64,000 bases of DNA, from NCBI RefSeq assembly GCF_002564105.1, contig NZ_PDBX01000001.1:1736001-1800000 (forward strand). The letters run 5' to 3'. The translations under genes were made by a program, and so were the position numbers. The stretch comes from Collimonas sp. PA-H2 (GTDB lineage: Bacteria; Pseudomonadota; Gammaproteobacteria; Burkholderiales; Burkholderiaceae_D). Below the pieces are notes generated by a model. It saw nothing but the letters and a program-made list of their open reading frames with translations, had not been told where the DNA came from and searched no databases. Below are positions 20,078-28,223 of this stretch, in pieces. The first letter of the stretch is position 1. Every line of letters begins with the position of its first letter.

Positions 20078-20524
20078 ATGGAATGCACAGTACGCTGGAC
20101 CGGCTTGTCCGGCATGACTTTTTTAGCTGAAACCGGCTCCGGCCACGTCTTGACGATGGACGGCGCGCCCGATGGCGGCGGCCGCGACCTGGCGCCGCGG
20201 CCGATGGAAGTGGTGCTGGCCGGCACCGGCGGCTGCACCGCCTACGATGTGGTGCTGATCTTGCGTAAAAGCCATCAGGATGTGCGCGGCTGCGATGTCA
20301 CGCTGAAATCCGAGCGGGCCGAGAAAGAACCCAAGGTCTTCACCAAGATCCATTTCCACTTCACCGTACGCGGCCGCAACCTGAAGCCCAACCTGGTGGA
20401 GCGCGCGATCAAGCTGTCCCACGAGAAATACTGCTCGGCTTCGATCATGCTGGAAAAGACCGCCGAAATAACCCATTCCTTCGAAATCATCGACGATCTG
20501 GCGGAAACCCCGGCCGGCGCGTAA
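20078..20524 (+). CDS. OsmC-family protein (YhfA-like)
   Basis: Protein of 148 residues of the OsmC/Ohr superfamily. The two conserved cysteines are in AGTGGCTAYDVVLILRKS and EKYCSASIMLEKTAEI. Some family members reduce organic hydroperoxides; the YhfA-like subgroup, which this resembles by length and by GGCTAYDVV, has no settled function. It is convergent with coq7 across about 30 bases. Confidence 0.9.
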   Translation: MECTVRWTGLSGMTFLAETGSGHVLTMDGAPDGGGRDLAPRPMEVVLAGTGGCTAYDVVLILRKSHQDVRGCDVTLKSERAEKEPKVFTKIHFHFTVRGRNLKPNLVERAIKLSHEKYCSASIMLEKTAEITHSFEIIDDLAETPAGA

Positions 20525-20557
20525 ATCCGCGCGGCGCCGCTGCCTCAGCGCATTGCC

Positions 20558-21184
20558 TCAAATGTAGTAGGCGACTGTCGTCATCACTTTCGACATCGCC
20601 TGCATCGCCTTCTGCGCCGGCAAAGGCATTGCCACCCCTCCCAGCGCGCGCGCCGCCTCGCCATGGGCGATTTCATCATCGCGCATCTGTTCGACGATGG
20701 CGCGCGATTTGGCGTCTTGCAGCGGCAATTTTTCCAGATGGCTGTTGAGATGCTTTTCCACCTGGCGCTCGGTTTCCGAAACAAAGCTCAGGCTACGCGT
20801 ATCGCCCAGCCGCGCCGCCAGCGTTCCCAGCGCGTAGGAACCGGCGTACCACAAGGGATTCAGCAGGCTGACGTGCGAACCCAGCTGACGCAAGCGTTCC
20901 GCAGTCCAGGCCAGATGGTCTTCCTCTTCCCTGCCCGCCTCGGCAAACTGCTGCTTGATCGGCGCGCCTTGGGCGAAGCGCCCCTGGGCGTCGTACAGCG
21001 CCTGGGCGCAGACTTCACCGACATGGTTGATGCGCATCAGGCCGGCGCTATGGCGCTGCTCGGCCGCGTCCAGCACCCCGTCCGGCGCCGGCAAAGCCGG
21101 ACTCGGGCGCGAAGCCGAAGCTTGCCCGGTGATGACGCGCAGGGCGTTGTCGAAGTCTGTGATGGCTTTGTCTATGAATAGCAT
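20558..21184 (-). CDS. coq7: 2-polyprenyl-3-methyl-6-methoxy-1,4-benzoquinone monooxygenase Coq7
   Basis: Di-iron hydroxylase of 208 residues for the penultimate step of ubiquinone synthesis. The four-helix ferritin-like fold carries metal ligands in [26 protein letters not shown] and [17 protein letters not shown] (Glu and ExxH motifs intact). The N-terminal part fits the extended betaproteobacterial form. It probably associates with the inner membrane. Confidence 0.95.
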   Translation of the reverse strand: MLFIDKAITDFDNALRVITGQASASRPSPALPAPDGVLDAAEQRHSAGLMRINHVGEVCAQALYDAQGRFAQGAPIKQQFAEAGREEEDHLAWTAERLRQLGSHVSLLNPLWYAGSYALGTLAARLGDTRSLSFVSETERQVEKHLNSHLEKLPLQDAKSRAIVEQMRDDEIAHGEAARALGGVAMPLPAQKAMQAMSKVMTTVAYYI

Positions 21185-21244
21185 GCTGGAGCGATCTGTA
21201 AAAGTAAATAATCAAGGTAGATAGCGAATTTTATCAGGCCGGCA

Positions 21245-22090
21245 CTATGTGGCGCGCTTCGGACGGAACACGGTCGTATCCGCATAGAAATCGACGTCCT
21301 GGCTCGCACACCAGCCCGGCACGCCCAGCACCGGCAGCGGCGTCAGGCGCCCGACCAGCGAGCCCTGCTGCGCCAGGTCGGCGGCGATGTGGTCATCGAT
21401 CCAGGCGCGCCTGGCATCCTCGCCGAGCGCAAAATAGAATTCAGGCGCGCTCACCACCAGGGTATGGGCGGTAATCGCCTTGTAAGGACGCACCAGCTTT
21501 TCCAGCAAGGCATGGCCGAACAGCCAGACCTCGGCATCCGCGCCGAACAACTGCCGTTGCGCGACAAAGGCTTCACTCCATTGATGGTTGCGCAAAGCGG
21601 CAATCAGCGTCTGTCCCGCGCTATGGTCGCGCACCAGCAGCACGGCTGCGTTTTCATCGAAAATGGTGGCGGCGTCGCGCGCGGCGCCACGCGGCTTGCT
21701 GCTGCCTGACAGCGTGCCGGCCTTGGCCAGTTCGGCCGCCTGCAGCGCGTTCAGGCGCGCCTTGATGGCCGGGAAGGACAGCCAGATCAGCGCATTCAGG
21801 AAATCGTGGAGATTGTCGCGGGTCGGCACTTTACCGCTGCTGCCGATGAAGGCTTCGTAGGCCGTGGCGGCAGGCAGTTCGCCCTGCGCCACAAAATTGA
21901 GCGGCAAACCCAGGTAGTTGCGGATATTGCGCTCCTGCGCGACCGCGTTCAAGGCCTGGCGCCAGTCGGCTGCCTCGCTCAGGCGCCGGCCAAGCTGCTG
22001 CAATGGTTGCAGCCAGGGTTGCGACCAGTCTATCGCGGCGAGAAACGATGCTGCGGGGTCGGAGAGCGGAGGAGTGTCGGAGCTAGGCAT
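21245..22090 (-). CDS. DUF3025 domain-containing protein
   Basis: Protein of 281 residues. FLAAIDWSQPWLQPLQQLG, LNFVAQGELPAATAYEAFI, RDNLHDFLNALIWLSFPAIK and AVLLVRDHSAGQ match what I know of the DUF3025 family, widespread in betaproteobacteria and without an assigned function. No signal peptide or membrane segment is present. It follows cobA on the same strand 58 bases away, so co-transcription is possible. Confidence 0.82.
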   Translation of the reverse strand: MPSSDTPPLSDPAASFLAAIDWSQPWLQPLQQLGRRLSEAADWRQALNAVAQERNIRNYLGLPLNFVAQGELPAATAYEAFIGSSGKVPTRDNLHDFLNALIWLSFPAIKARLNALQAAELAKAGTLSGSSKPRGAARDAATIFDENAAVLLVRDHSAGQTLIAALRNHQWSEAFVAQRQLFGADAEVWLFGHALLEKLVRPYKAITAHTLVVSAPEFYFALGEDARRAWIDDHIAADLAQQGSLVGRLTPLPVLGVPGWCASQDVDFYADTTVFRPKRAT

Positions 22091-22148
22091 TTGCCGCGCA
22101 TTTTACATCGCGCCCGGCCGTCCGCCAACGCTGCGGCAGAGACGCGGC

Positions 22149-22916
22149 TCAAGCCAGCGCCTGCTGCATCTGGTCCAGCACGATATCGACAAAGGCATCG
22201 GCACAGCGCACGACTTCGCCAATGACGATGATGCTGGGGCTGCCAAGGCCGCTGTCCTGCAAGGCTTGCGGCAAGCGGTCGAGGCTGGTCAGCAGCTGCG
22301 CTTGCGCCGGCAGCGTCGCCGACTGCACCACCGCCACCGGCATAGCCGCAGCCATGCCGGCGTCCAGCAGCTGCCGCTGCAACTCGCGACAGCGCGCTAC
22401 CCCCATGTAGATCACCAGAGTCAGCCCGGACGCCACCAGCGCCGGCCAGTTCGGCTGCGCCGCCTCGTTCTTGCCGTGCCCGGTCACGAAAATCACGCCC
22501 TGGCTATAGTCGCGATGGGTCGGTGCGATGCCGATGCTGGCGGCCGCCGCCATGCCGCTGGTAATGCCCGGCACCACCTCTACCGCCACGCCAGCCTGGC
22601 GCAAATAGGCGCGCTCCTCGCCGCCGCGGCCGAACAGATAGGGATCGCCGCCTTTCAGGCGCACCACGCATTGGCCGCCGCGCGCTTCCAGCGCCATCAA
22701 GCGCTGGATGAATTCTTGCGAAGTCGACTGGCAGCCGCCGCGCTTGCCGACATGGATGACGCGCGCGCCTTCACGCGCATGCTGCAGGATCGCCGGGTTG
22801 ACCAGATCGTCCACCAGCAGCACGTCAGCCTGGGCAATCGCCTTGACTGCCTTCAGCGTCAGCAGATCCGGATCGCCCGGCCCCGCCCCTACCAATATCA
22901 CTTTGCCTGCCTGCAT
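22149..22916 (-). CDS. cobA: Uroporphyrinogen-III C-methyltransferase
   Basis: SAM-dependent enzyme of 255 residues converting uroporphyrinogen III to precorrin-2, the entry to siroheme and cobalamin. Signatures are VILVGAGPGDPDLLTLKAVK at the start, VVRLKGGDPYLFGRGGEE, and VEVVPGITSGMAAAASIGIAP. There is no CysG-type dehydrogenase/ferrochelatase fusion. It lies 21 bases after the nitrate transporter ATPase gene, consistent with supplying siroheme to nitrite reductase. The reductase genes themselves are not in the window. Confidence 0.95.
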   Translation of the reverse strand: MQAGKVILVGAGPGDPDLLTLKAVKAIAQADVLLVDDLVNPAILQHAREGARVIHVGKRGGCQSTSQEFIQRLMALEARGGQCVVRLKGGDPYLFGRGGEERAYLRQAGVAVEVVPGITSGMAAAASIGIAPTHRDYSQGVIFVTGHGKNEAAQPNWPALVASGLTLVIYMGVARCRELQRQLLDAGMAAAMPVAVVQSATLPAQAQLLTSLDRLPQALQDSGLGSPSIIVIGEVVRCADAFVDIVLDQMQQALA

Positions 22917-22937
22917 AGTAATTCTCCCGGTCAGGCG

Positions 22938-23744
22938 TCAGGCCACATGGGCGACCGCCTGCTTGCGATACAAAAATTCCAGCACCGAAGTGCGGTACTC
23001 GGAATACAGCGGGTCCTGCGCCAGCGCCAGCCGCTCGCGTGGCCGCGCCAGCCTGACCTGGACGATCTCGCCGATGGTGGCGGCCGGACCGTTGGTCATC
23101 ATCACGATGCGGTCCGACAGCAGCACCGCTTCGTCGACATCATGGGTCACCATCACCACCGTCGATCCGGTCTTGGCGACGATCTTCAGCAACTCGTCCT
23201 GCAAGTGCGCGCGCGTCAGCGCATCCAGCGCGCCAAAAGGTTCGTCCATCAGCAAGACCTTGGGCTCCATCGCCAGCGCCCGCGCGATGCCGACGCGCTG
23301 CTTCATGCCGCCGGAAATTTCATGCGGCCGCTTTTGCCCTGCCGCGCTCAAGCCCACCAGCGCCAGCGCCGCCTTGGTGCGCTCCTTCATGGCGCTCTTG
23401 TTTTCCGTTGCTGAAAACACCCGCTCGACGCCGAGATAGATATTCTCGAAGCAGGTGAGCCAGGGCAGCAGCGAATGATTCTGGAACACCACCGCTCGCT
23501 CCGGCGACGGTCCGCCGATTTCGCGGCTGGCGCAAATCAGCACGCCCTCGCTGGGCATCAGCAAGCCGGCGATCAGATTCAGCAAGGTTGACTTGCCGCA
23601 GCCGGAATGGCCAATCAAGGTCACGAACTCGCCCTTGCGCACCGTCAGGCTGATATCGCGCAGTGCGTGGAACTGGCCTTTGCGGGTGCTGAACACCATT
23701 TCAACCTGGTGGATGTCGATGAATTTGGCGTCGCGCTGTTCCAT
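22938..23744 (-). CDS. nrtD: Nitrate ABC transporter ATP-binding protein
   Basis: ATPase of 268 residues of the nitrate/sulfonate/taurine ABC importer family. Walker A is GHSGCGKST (near 43-51). The signature ISGGMKQRVGIARAL and Walker B VLLMDEPFGALDAL are intact. The partners are the permease 20 bases upstream and the NrtA-type binding protein before it, which points to nitrate over sulfonate. Confidence 0.92.
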   Translation of the reverse strand: MEQRDAKFIDIHQVEMVFSTRKGQFHALRDISLTVRKGEFVTLIGHSGCGKSTLLNLIAGLLMPSEGVLICASREIGGPSPERAVVFQNHSLLPWLTCFENIYLGVERVFSATENKSAMKERTKAALALVGLSAAGQKRPHEISGGMKQRVGIARALAMEPKVLLMDEPFGALDALTRAHLQDELLKIVAKTGSTVVMVTHDVDEAVLLSDRIVMMTNGPAATIGEIVQVRLARPRERLALAQDPLYSEYRTSVLEFLYRKQAVAHVA

Positions 23745-23764
23745 GTTTGGTCCTCGCTATCGAA

Positions 23765-24709
23765 TTAACCGGCTACTTGTTCGTAGGTGAACGCTTTCGC
23801 CAGCGTCACCAGCAACTGCTCCAGCAGCAGGCCGACCACGCCGATCACCACGATCGCGATAATGATGTGCGGCACGTTGAGGTTGTTCCACTCGTCCCAG
23901 ACCCAGAAGCCGATGCCGACGCCGCCAGTCAGCATTTCCGCCGCGACAATCACCAGCCAGGCGGTGCCTATCGCTAACCGCACGCCGGTCAGCATGTAAG
24001 GCAGCACCGATGGAAACAGGATCTTGGTGATGATTTTCCATTCCGACAGGTTCAGCACGCGCGCCACATTCATGTAATCCTGCGGCACTCTTTGCACCCC
24101 GACCGCGGTGTTGATCACCATCGGCCAGATCGAGCAAATGAAGATAGCCCAGATCGCCGCCGGATTGGCCGACTTGAACACCAGCAGGCCGATCGGCAGC
24201 CAAGCCAGCGGCGATACCGGTTTCAGCAAGCTGATGATGGGGCCGAACATGCTGGACAGGAATTTGAAGCGGCCGATCATGAAACCCAGCGGGATGCCGG
24301 CCAGCGCCGCCAGTCCGAAACCGATGCCGACTCTTTGCAGCGAGGCCAGGATATTCCAGCCTATGCCCTGGTCGTTGGGGCTGGTGCGGTAGAACGGATC
24401 GGCGAACAGCTTGAGCGCTTCCTGCAAGGTCAGCAGCGGCGTCGGGAACTGGCTGTTGTGCATGGCGATGATCTGCCAGACCAGCACCAGGAAGGCCAAC
24501 CCCAGCAGCGGCGCCACAATCTGCTGCAGCCACAGCGGCATGCTGCTGCGCCGGCTGCTGCTTTTCGGCAGCGGCCGGGCGGCGTCGCCGCTTGCTGCGC
24601 TTGGCGTGCCAGCTTTGGCCTCGTCGGCCTCGTCGGCCATTTCGGCGCCGTCACGCATGGTCGCCGCCTGGCGGTTCGCATTTGCCGCCGTGTCCATGAT
24701 TGCACTCAT
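23765..24709 (-). CDS. nrtB: Nitrate ABC transporter permease
   Basis: Inner-membrane permease of 314 residues. A charged, alanine-rich N-terminal tail of about 65 residues precedes six hydrophobic segments. The EAA-type cytoplasmic loop is visible around VGVQRVPQDYMNVARVLNLS with AAEMLTGGVGIGFWVWDE after it, characteristic of NrtB/NasE permeases. It lies between nrtA and nrtD. Confidence 0.92.
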   Translation of the reverse strand: MSAIMDTAANANRQAATMRDGAEMADEADEAKAGTPSAASGDAARPLPKSSSRRSSMPLWLQQIVAPLLGLAFLVLVWQIIAMHNSQFPTPLLTLQEALKLFADPFYRTSPNDQGIGWNILASLQRVGIGFGLAALAGIPLGFMIGRFKFLSSMFGPIISLLKPVSPLAWLPIGLLVFKSANPAAIWAIFICSIWPMVINTAVGVQRVPQDYMNVARVLNLSEWKIITKILFPSVLPYMLTGVRLAIGTAWLVIVAAEMLTGGVGIGFWVWDEWNNLNVPHIIIAIVVIGVVGLLLEQLLVTLAKAFTYEQVAG

Positions 24710-24760
24710 AATGGCTCTCCCAAAAAATGCGCTTACGGAACGTCTGGTTGGAGCGCGATG

Positions 24761-26041
24761 TTATGCGCGGATCTTGAACGAAGCTGCGTAAGCTTGGGGG
24801 TTCTTGCCATCCCACACCGTGCCATCCATCAGCTTCGAGGTCCGCAGCGCATCTTTCGGCACCGGCGTCTTGGTCATGGCTGCGGCGTCCTTGTACAGAT
24901 CGATCTGGCTCACCGACTTGGCCACCGCCAGGTAGTCGGGATCCGTCTTCAGCAAACCCCAGCGCCGGTGCTGCGTCATGAACCACATGCCATCCGACAG
25001 GTAGGGGAAATTGACCAGGCCGTCGTTGTAGAACTTCATGTAGTTCGGATCGTCCCAGGTCTTGCCCAGGCCGTTCTGGTAGCGTCCCATGATGCGCTGG
25101 TCGATCACGTCCTTGCTGGTGTTGACATAGGATTTGTCAGCGATCGCTTCCGCCATCTTGTTCTTGTTGGCGAGCGAGGCGTCGATCCACTTGCTGGCTT
25201 CCAGCACCGCGGCAATCAGGGCACGGCAGGTGTTCGGATTCTTGGCGGCGAATTCTGCGGTGGTGCCGAGTACTTTTTCCGGATGATCCTTCCAGATTTC
25301 CTGGGTGGTGATGGCGGTGATGCCAACGCCATCGACAATCGCCCGGTGACCCCACGGTTCGCCGACGCAAAAACCATCCATATTGCCGACCCGCATATTG
25401 GCCACCATCTGCGGCGGCGGCACGGTAATTACCTTGGCGTCCTTGAGCGGATTGACGCCGTTGGCGGCCAGCCAGTAGTACAACCACATGGCATGGGTGC
25501 CGGTCGGGAAAGTCTGGGCAAACGTGTATTCGCGCTTGTCGCTGGCCATCAGCTTCGCCAGCGAAGCGCCGTCCACCGCGCCTTTGTCCGCCAGCTTCTT
25601 GGAGAGCGTGATGGCCTGGCCGTTATTGTTGAGTCCCATCAGGATCGCCATGTCTTTCTTCTGGCCGCCGATGCCCATCTGCACGCCGTAGATCAAACCC
25701 GACAAGACATGTGCGGCATCCAGCTCGCCGTTGGCCAGCTTGTCGCGCACGCCGGCCCAGGAAGCTTCCTTGCTGAGGACGATCTTGATGCCGTATTTTT
25801 TATCGAAGCCGAGCAGCGACGCCATCACCACCGAGGCGCAATCCGTGAGCGGAATGAAGCCGATCTTGACTTCGGTTTTTTCCGGCTTGTCCGAGCCGGC
25901 TGCCCATGCGCCGGTGCTAGATAATCCCAACATGCTGGCTCCTGCCGCGAGAGTGGCGGTTTGTAGTATTTGGCGGCGCTTGCCGTCGACAGCCAAGCTC
26001 AGGTCAAGACCATCTTGCGGCAGTGCTTTTTTTGATTCCAT
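24761..26041 (-). CDS. nrtA: NrtA/CmpA-type periplasmic nitrate-binding protein
   Basis: Binding protein of 426 residues. A twin-arginine signal (KRRQILQTATLAAGASMLGL, about 21-40) suggests folded export. The mature part starts VKIGFIPLTDCASVVMA and contains WAGVRDKLANGELDAAHVLS and PPPQMVANMRVGNMDGFCVG, typical of CmpA/NrtA. I chose the ATG at 26041 because GGAG precedes it by seven bases; an upstream ATG 19 codons earlier lies inside the leader terminator. The export signal argues against it being the cytoplasmic sensor NasS. Confidence 0.92.
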   Translation of the reverse strand: MESKKALPQDGLDLSLAVDGKRRQILQTATLAAGASMLGLSSTGAWAAGSDKPEKTEVKIGFIPLTDCASVVMASLLGFDKKYGIKIVLSKEASWAGVRDKLANGELDAAHVLSGLIYGVQMGIGGQKKDMAILMGLNNNGQAITLSKKLADKGAVDGASLAKLMASDKREYTFAQTFPTGTHAMWLYYWLAANGVNPLKDAKVITVPPPQMVANMRVGNMDGFCVGEPWGHRAIVDGVGITAITTQEIWKDHPEKVLGTTAEFAAKNPNTCRALIAAVLEASKWIDASLANKNKMAEAIADKSYVNTSKDVIDQRIMGRYQNGLGKTWDDPNYMKFYNDGLVNFPYLSDGMWFMTQHRRWGLLKTDPDYLAVAKSVSQIDLYKDAAAMTKTPVPKDALRTSKLMDGTVWDGKNPQAYAASFKIRA

Positions 26042-26070
26042 CGCATGGCTCCACTTTGTTTTCGGCAAAC

Positions 26071-26116
26071 AAAAAAGGCGTCGTTCCACAATGAACAAGT
26101 CATGTGGAAAGACACC
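26071..26116 (-). terminator. Leader terminator controlled by NasT, upstream of nrtA
   Basis: On the minus strand a stem pairs 26103-26116 (GGTGTCTTTCCACA) with 26077-26090 (TGTGGAACGACGCC), 12 of 14 positions matching with one G-U pair, around a 12-base loop, followed by six T. Its 5' arm shares GGTGTCTT with the 3' half of leader hairpin P2, so the two structures exclude one another. Confidence 0.85.
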
Positions 26117-26174
26117 TTTGTCTTATGTGGAAAAGACCGCCGTTAGCCGATTCCAGCAGCGCCAACGCTGGCGC
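26109..26174 (-). promoter_or_regulatory. ANTAR-responsive two-hairpin antitermination leader (P1 and P2)
   Basis: Two five-bp stems with six-base loops are read on the minus strand. P1 (26159-26174) is GCGCC-AGCGTT-GGCGC and P2 (26109-26124) is AAGAC-AAAGGT-GTCTT. Both loops have A at position 1 and G at position 4, the defining pattern of ANTAR protein targets in nitrate leaders. P2 overlaps the terminator arm. Bound NasT should hold P2 and allow readthrough into nrtA. The structure is seen directly; control by NasT is inferred from the adjacent nasT gene. Confidence 0.87.
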
Positions 26175-26187
26175 CTGAAATTAACTA

Positions 26188-26203
26188 TGCAAAGCACGTG
26201 CCA
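26188..26203 (-). promoter_or_regulatory. Sigma-54 promoter of the nrt operon
   Basis: TGGCAC-GTGCT-TTGCA on the minus strand matches the -24/-12 consensus TGGCAC-N5-TTGCA exactly, with GG and GC ten bases apart. The start would fall near 26178, just before leader hairpin P1. Confidence 0.85.
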
Positions 26204-26245
26204 GGAGTTTCAGGGAGAACAGTGCCAGGATCCAGGCGCCAAAGC

Positions 26246-26260
26246 GCACCCGTTTTGTGC
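26246..26260. promoter_or_regulatory. NtrC-like binding site upstream of the nrt promoter
   Basis: GCAC-N7-GTGC matches the half-site spacing of the NtrC consensus (TGCACCANNNTGGTGCA). Its centre lies about 75 bases upstream of the predicted start, a reasonable activator position for a sigma-54 promoter. Only one clear copy is visible. Confidence 0.55.
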
Positions 26261-26335
26261 GTCGCACCAAACAGGCTCACGATTTTCGGGCATTCCTGCC
26301 GATGCCGGGCCGCTTCGATAACGCGGCTTGGGGCT

Positions 26336-26418
26336 CGTTAGGGAATAAGTTGGGCATTTGGGCGGACGTAGCTGGCGCGCTGCTGCGTCCGCCCAAATGC
26401 CCAACTTATTCCCTAACG
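26336..26418. repeat. 33-bp perfect inverted repeat with 17-base loop after nasT
   Basis: The left arm (26336-26368) and right arm (26386-26418) are exact reverse complements over 33 bases, enclosing a 17-base loop. It begins six bases after the nasT stop. As RNA it would form a very stable hairpin, but no T-run follows on the nasT strand, so it is not a standard intrinsic terminator. It may still end nasT transcription or insulate nrtA. Confidence 0.93.
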
Positions 26419-26423
26419 GGGCC

Positions 26424-27044
26424 TTAGCCCAGCAAATCGGCGGCATCGATGATCCGCTGCGCTACCTCGGACAACTTCAGGTTCTTGTCCATCGCCAGCC
26501 GGCGCAGCTTTTGATAAGCCTCCTGCTCGCTCAGCTTGTGATGTTCCATCAGCAAGCCTTTGGCGCGCTCCAGCACCTTGCGCTCCGCCAGCTTCAGCTT
26601 GGTATCGGACAGTTCCGCCAGCAATTTCTGCTCCTGGCGGAAGCGCGCCAGGGCGACATCCAGCACAGGTTTGATGCGCGCCGTCTGCAACCCTGCCACG
26701 ATGTAGGCAGAGACGCCGGCGGCCATGGCGGCATCCATGCTGGAAGTCTTGGCATCCTCGGTAAACAGCACGATCGGCCGGCGCGCGTCGCGGGTCGCCA
26801 CCACCACATGCTCCAGCACGTCGCGGGAGTCGGATTCGGCGTCCACGATGATCATATCTGGTTGCAACTGAGCAATTCTTTCAGGAAGATAGAGGTCGGC
26901 GGGAAGCGAAGCGATGATGTTGTAGCCGGCCTCCAGCAAGCCGATGCGCAAGTCCTTGCCGCGCGCAGCCTGGGCGGCAAACGCAGGATCGTCTTCGCCC
27001 TCGATGGCGACAGGATTGACCACAACGATACGTAGACTTTGCAT
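26424..27044 (-). CDS. nasT: NasT-type ANTAR transcription antiterminator
   Basis: Protein of 206 residues: an N-terminal receiver-like domain (about 1-125, LRIVVVNPVAIEGEDD, IIVDAESDSR), a coiled linker, and a C-terminal ANTAR RNA-binding domain (about 145-200, ERAKGLLMEHHKLSEQEAY). The start at 27044 gives the usual family N-terminus; 29 upstream in-frame codons have no family match. NasT binds dual-hexaloop leaders to prevent termination of nitrate assimilation operons. Such a leader lies between this gene and nrtA. The usual partner sensor nasS is not adjacent. Confidence 0.92.
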   Translation of the reverse strand: MQSLRIVVVNPVAIEGEDDPAFAAQAARGKDLRIGLLEAGYNIIASLPADLYLPERIAQLQPDMIIVDAESDSRDVLEHVVVATRDARRPIVLFTEDAKTSSMDAAMAAGVSAYIVAGLQTARIKPVLDVALARFRQEQKLLAELSDTKLKLAERKVLERAKGLLMEHHKLSEQEAYQKLRRLAMDKNLKLSEVAQRIIDAADLLG

Positions 27045-27130
27045 GCTTGAAACCTTCGTCCGCGGACGACTCATTGAGCTACGGTTAGACCGGATGGGAT
27101 AGCGTTTTATCCATCGCTGCCATGCAAGCA

Positions 27131-27146
27131 TGCAAAAATCGCACCA
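27131..27146 (-). promoter_or_regulatory. Possible sigma-54 promoter of nasT
   Basis: TGGTGC-GATTT-TTGCA on the minus strand keeps the invariant GG and GC ten bases apart but departs from TGGCAC at two positions. It lies about 87 bases before the nasT ATG. Treat as tentative. Confidence 0.4.
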
Positions 27147-27158
27147 TGCAGATGCGAA

Positions 27159-27181
27159 CGGCCGCCGCGCGCCGGCGGCCG
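27159..27181 (-). terminator. GC-rich hairpin after pyrC
   Basis: A nine-bp perfect stem CGGCCGCCG / CGGCGGCCG with a five-base loop, seven bases after the pyrC stop. There is no adjacent T-run, so termination is uncertain. It also separates pyrC from nasT. Confidence 0.4.
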
Positions 27182-27188
27182 GATGACT

Positions 27189-28223
27189 TTATGCCAACTG
27201 CCAGTCTATGGTTTCACCGCCGTTCAGCGGCACCAGCGTGGTATCGCCCAGCGGCAGCTCGGCCGGCAAGGCCCACGGCTGGCGCTTCAGGGTCACGCTG
27301 CCCTGGTTGCGCGGCAGATTGTAGAACGCCGGCCCATTGAAACTGGCGAAGGCTTCCAGCTGATCCAGCGCCCCGGCCTGATCAAACGCTTGTGCGTACA
27401 GCTCCATCGCATGCAGCGCGGTATAGCAGCCGGCGCAGCCGCAAGCGTGCTCCTTCAGGCCCTTGGGATGCGGCGCCGAATCGGTGCCGAGGAAGAAACG
27501 GCTACTGCCGGAAGTCGCCGCGCGCACCAGGGCCAGGCGATGCTCTTCCCGTTTCAGTACCGGCAGGCAATAGTAATGCGGGCGGATCCCGCCCTTGAAG
27601 ATTTCGTTACGGTTGTACAGCAGGTGGTGCGCGGTGACAGTGGCGGCGACCGGACCTTCGGCGCTCTCGACGTACTGGGCGGCATCCTTGGTGGTGATGT
27701 GTTCAAACACCACTTTCAATTCCGGCATGTCGCGCCGCAGCGGCTGCATCACGCGCTCGATGAAGACGGCTTCGCGGTCGAAGATATCAATTGCCGGATC
27801 GGTCACTTCGCCGTGCACCAGGAAAGGCATGCCCAGCTCTTGCATCACTTCCAGCGTCTTGTAGCACTTGCTGAGATCGGTCACGCCGGCATCGGAGTTG
27901 GTGGTGGCGCCGGCCGGATACAGCTTGACCGCGTGCACGAAGCCGCTGTCCTTGGCGCGGCGGATTTCGTCGGGCGGCGTATTGTTGGTCAGGTACAGCG
28001 TCATCAAAGGCTCGAACGTCAGTTCGGGCGGCAGCACGGCGAGGATGCGCTCGCGATAGGCCGCGGCCTGCTCAGTGGTGGTGACCGGTGGCTTCAGGTT
28101 GGGCATCACGATGGCGCGGCCGAACTGGCGTGCGCTGTGCGGCAGCACGCTGGCCAGCGCTACGCCGTCGCGCAGATGCAAATGCCAGTCGTCGGGACGG
28201 GTAATGGTCAAGGTATCAGTCAT
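27189..28223 (-). CDS. pyrC: Dihydroorotase PyrC
   Basis: Zinc enzyme of 344 residues closing carbamoyl-aspartate to dihydroorotate in pyrimidine synthesis. [12 protein letters not shown] carries the first metal histidines, [17 protein letters not shown] the bridging carboxylated Lys, and [11 protein letters not shown] the catalytic Asp. The ATG at 28223 gives the normal start. Two in-frame ATGs just upstream (28229 and 28241) are possible but add residues not usual in the family. The start region overlaps the end of a broken AAA-ATPase gene. Confidence 0.95.
   Translation of the reverse strand: MTDTLTITRPDDWHLHLRDGVALASVLPHSARQFGRAIVMPNLKPPVTTTEQAAAYRERILAVLPPELTFEPLMTLYLTNNTPPDEIRRAKDSGFVHAVKLYPAGATTNSDAGVTDLSKCYKTLEVMQELGMPFLVHGEVTDPAIDIFDREAVFIERVMQPLRRDMPELKVVFEHITTKDAAQYVESAEGPVAATVTAHHLLYNRNEIFKGGIRPHYYCLPVLKREEHRLALVRAATSGSSRFFLGTDSAPHPKGLKEHACGCAGCYTALHAMELYAQAFDQAGALDQLEAFASFNGPAFYNLPRNQGSVTLKRQPWALPAELPLGDTTLVPLNGGETIDWQLA

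Noticed and set aside
21918..23414. A 498-codon plus-strand frame opposite cobA and nrtD
   Set aside because: Same reason: no family resemblance and full overlap with two convincing genes.
24092..25924. A 610-codon plus-strand frame opposite nrtB and nrtA
   Set aside because: His- and Arg-rich low-complexity translation typical of an antisense shadow; the minus-strand proteins have clear family motifs.
24761..26041. The NrtA-like protein considered as the cytoplasmic sensor NasS
   Set aside because: A twin-arginine export signal is present and permease and ATPase genes follow, so it is a transport binding protein.
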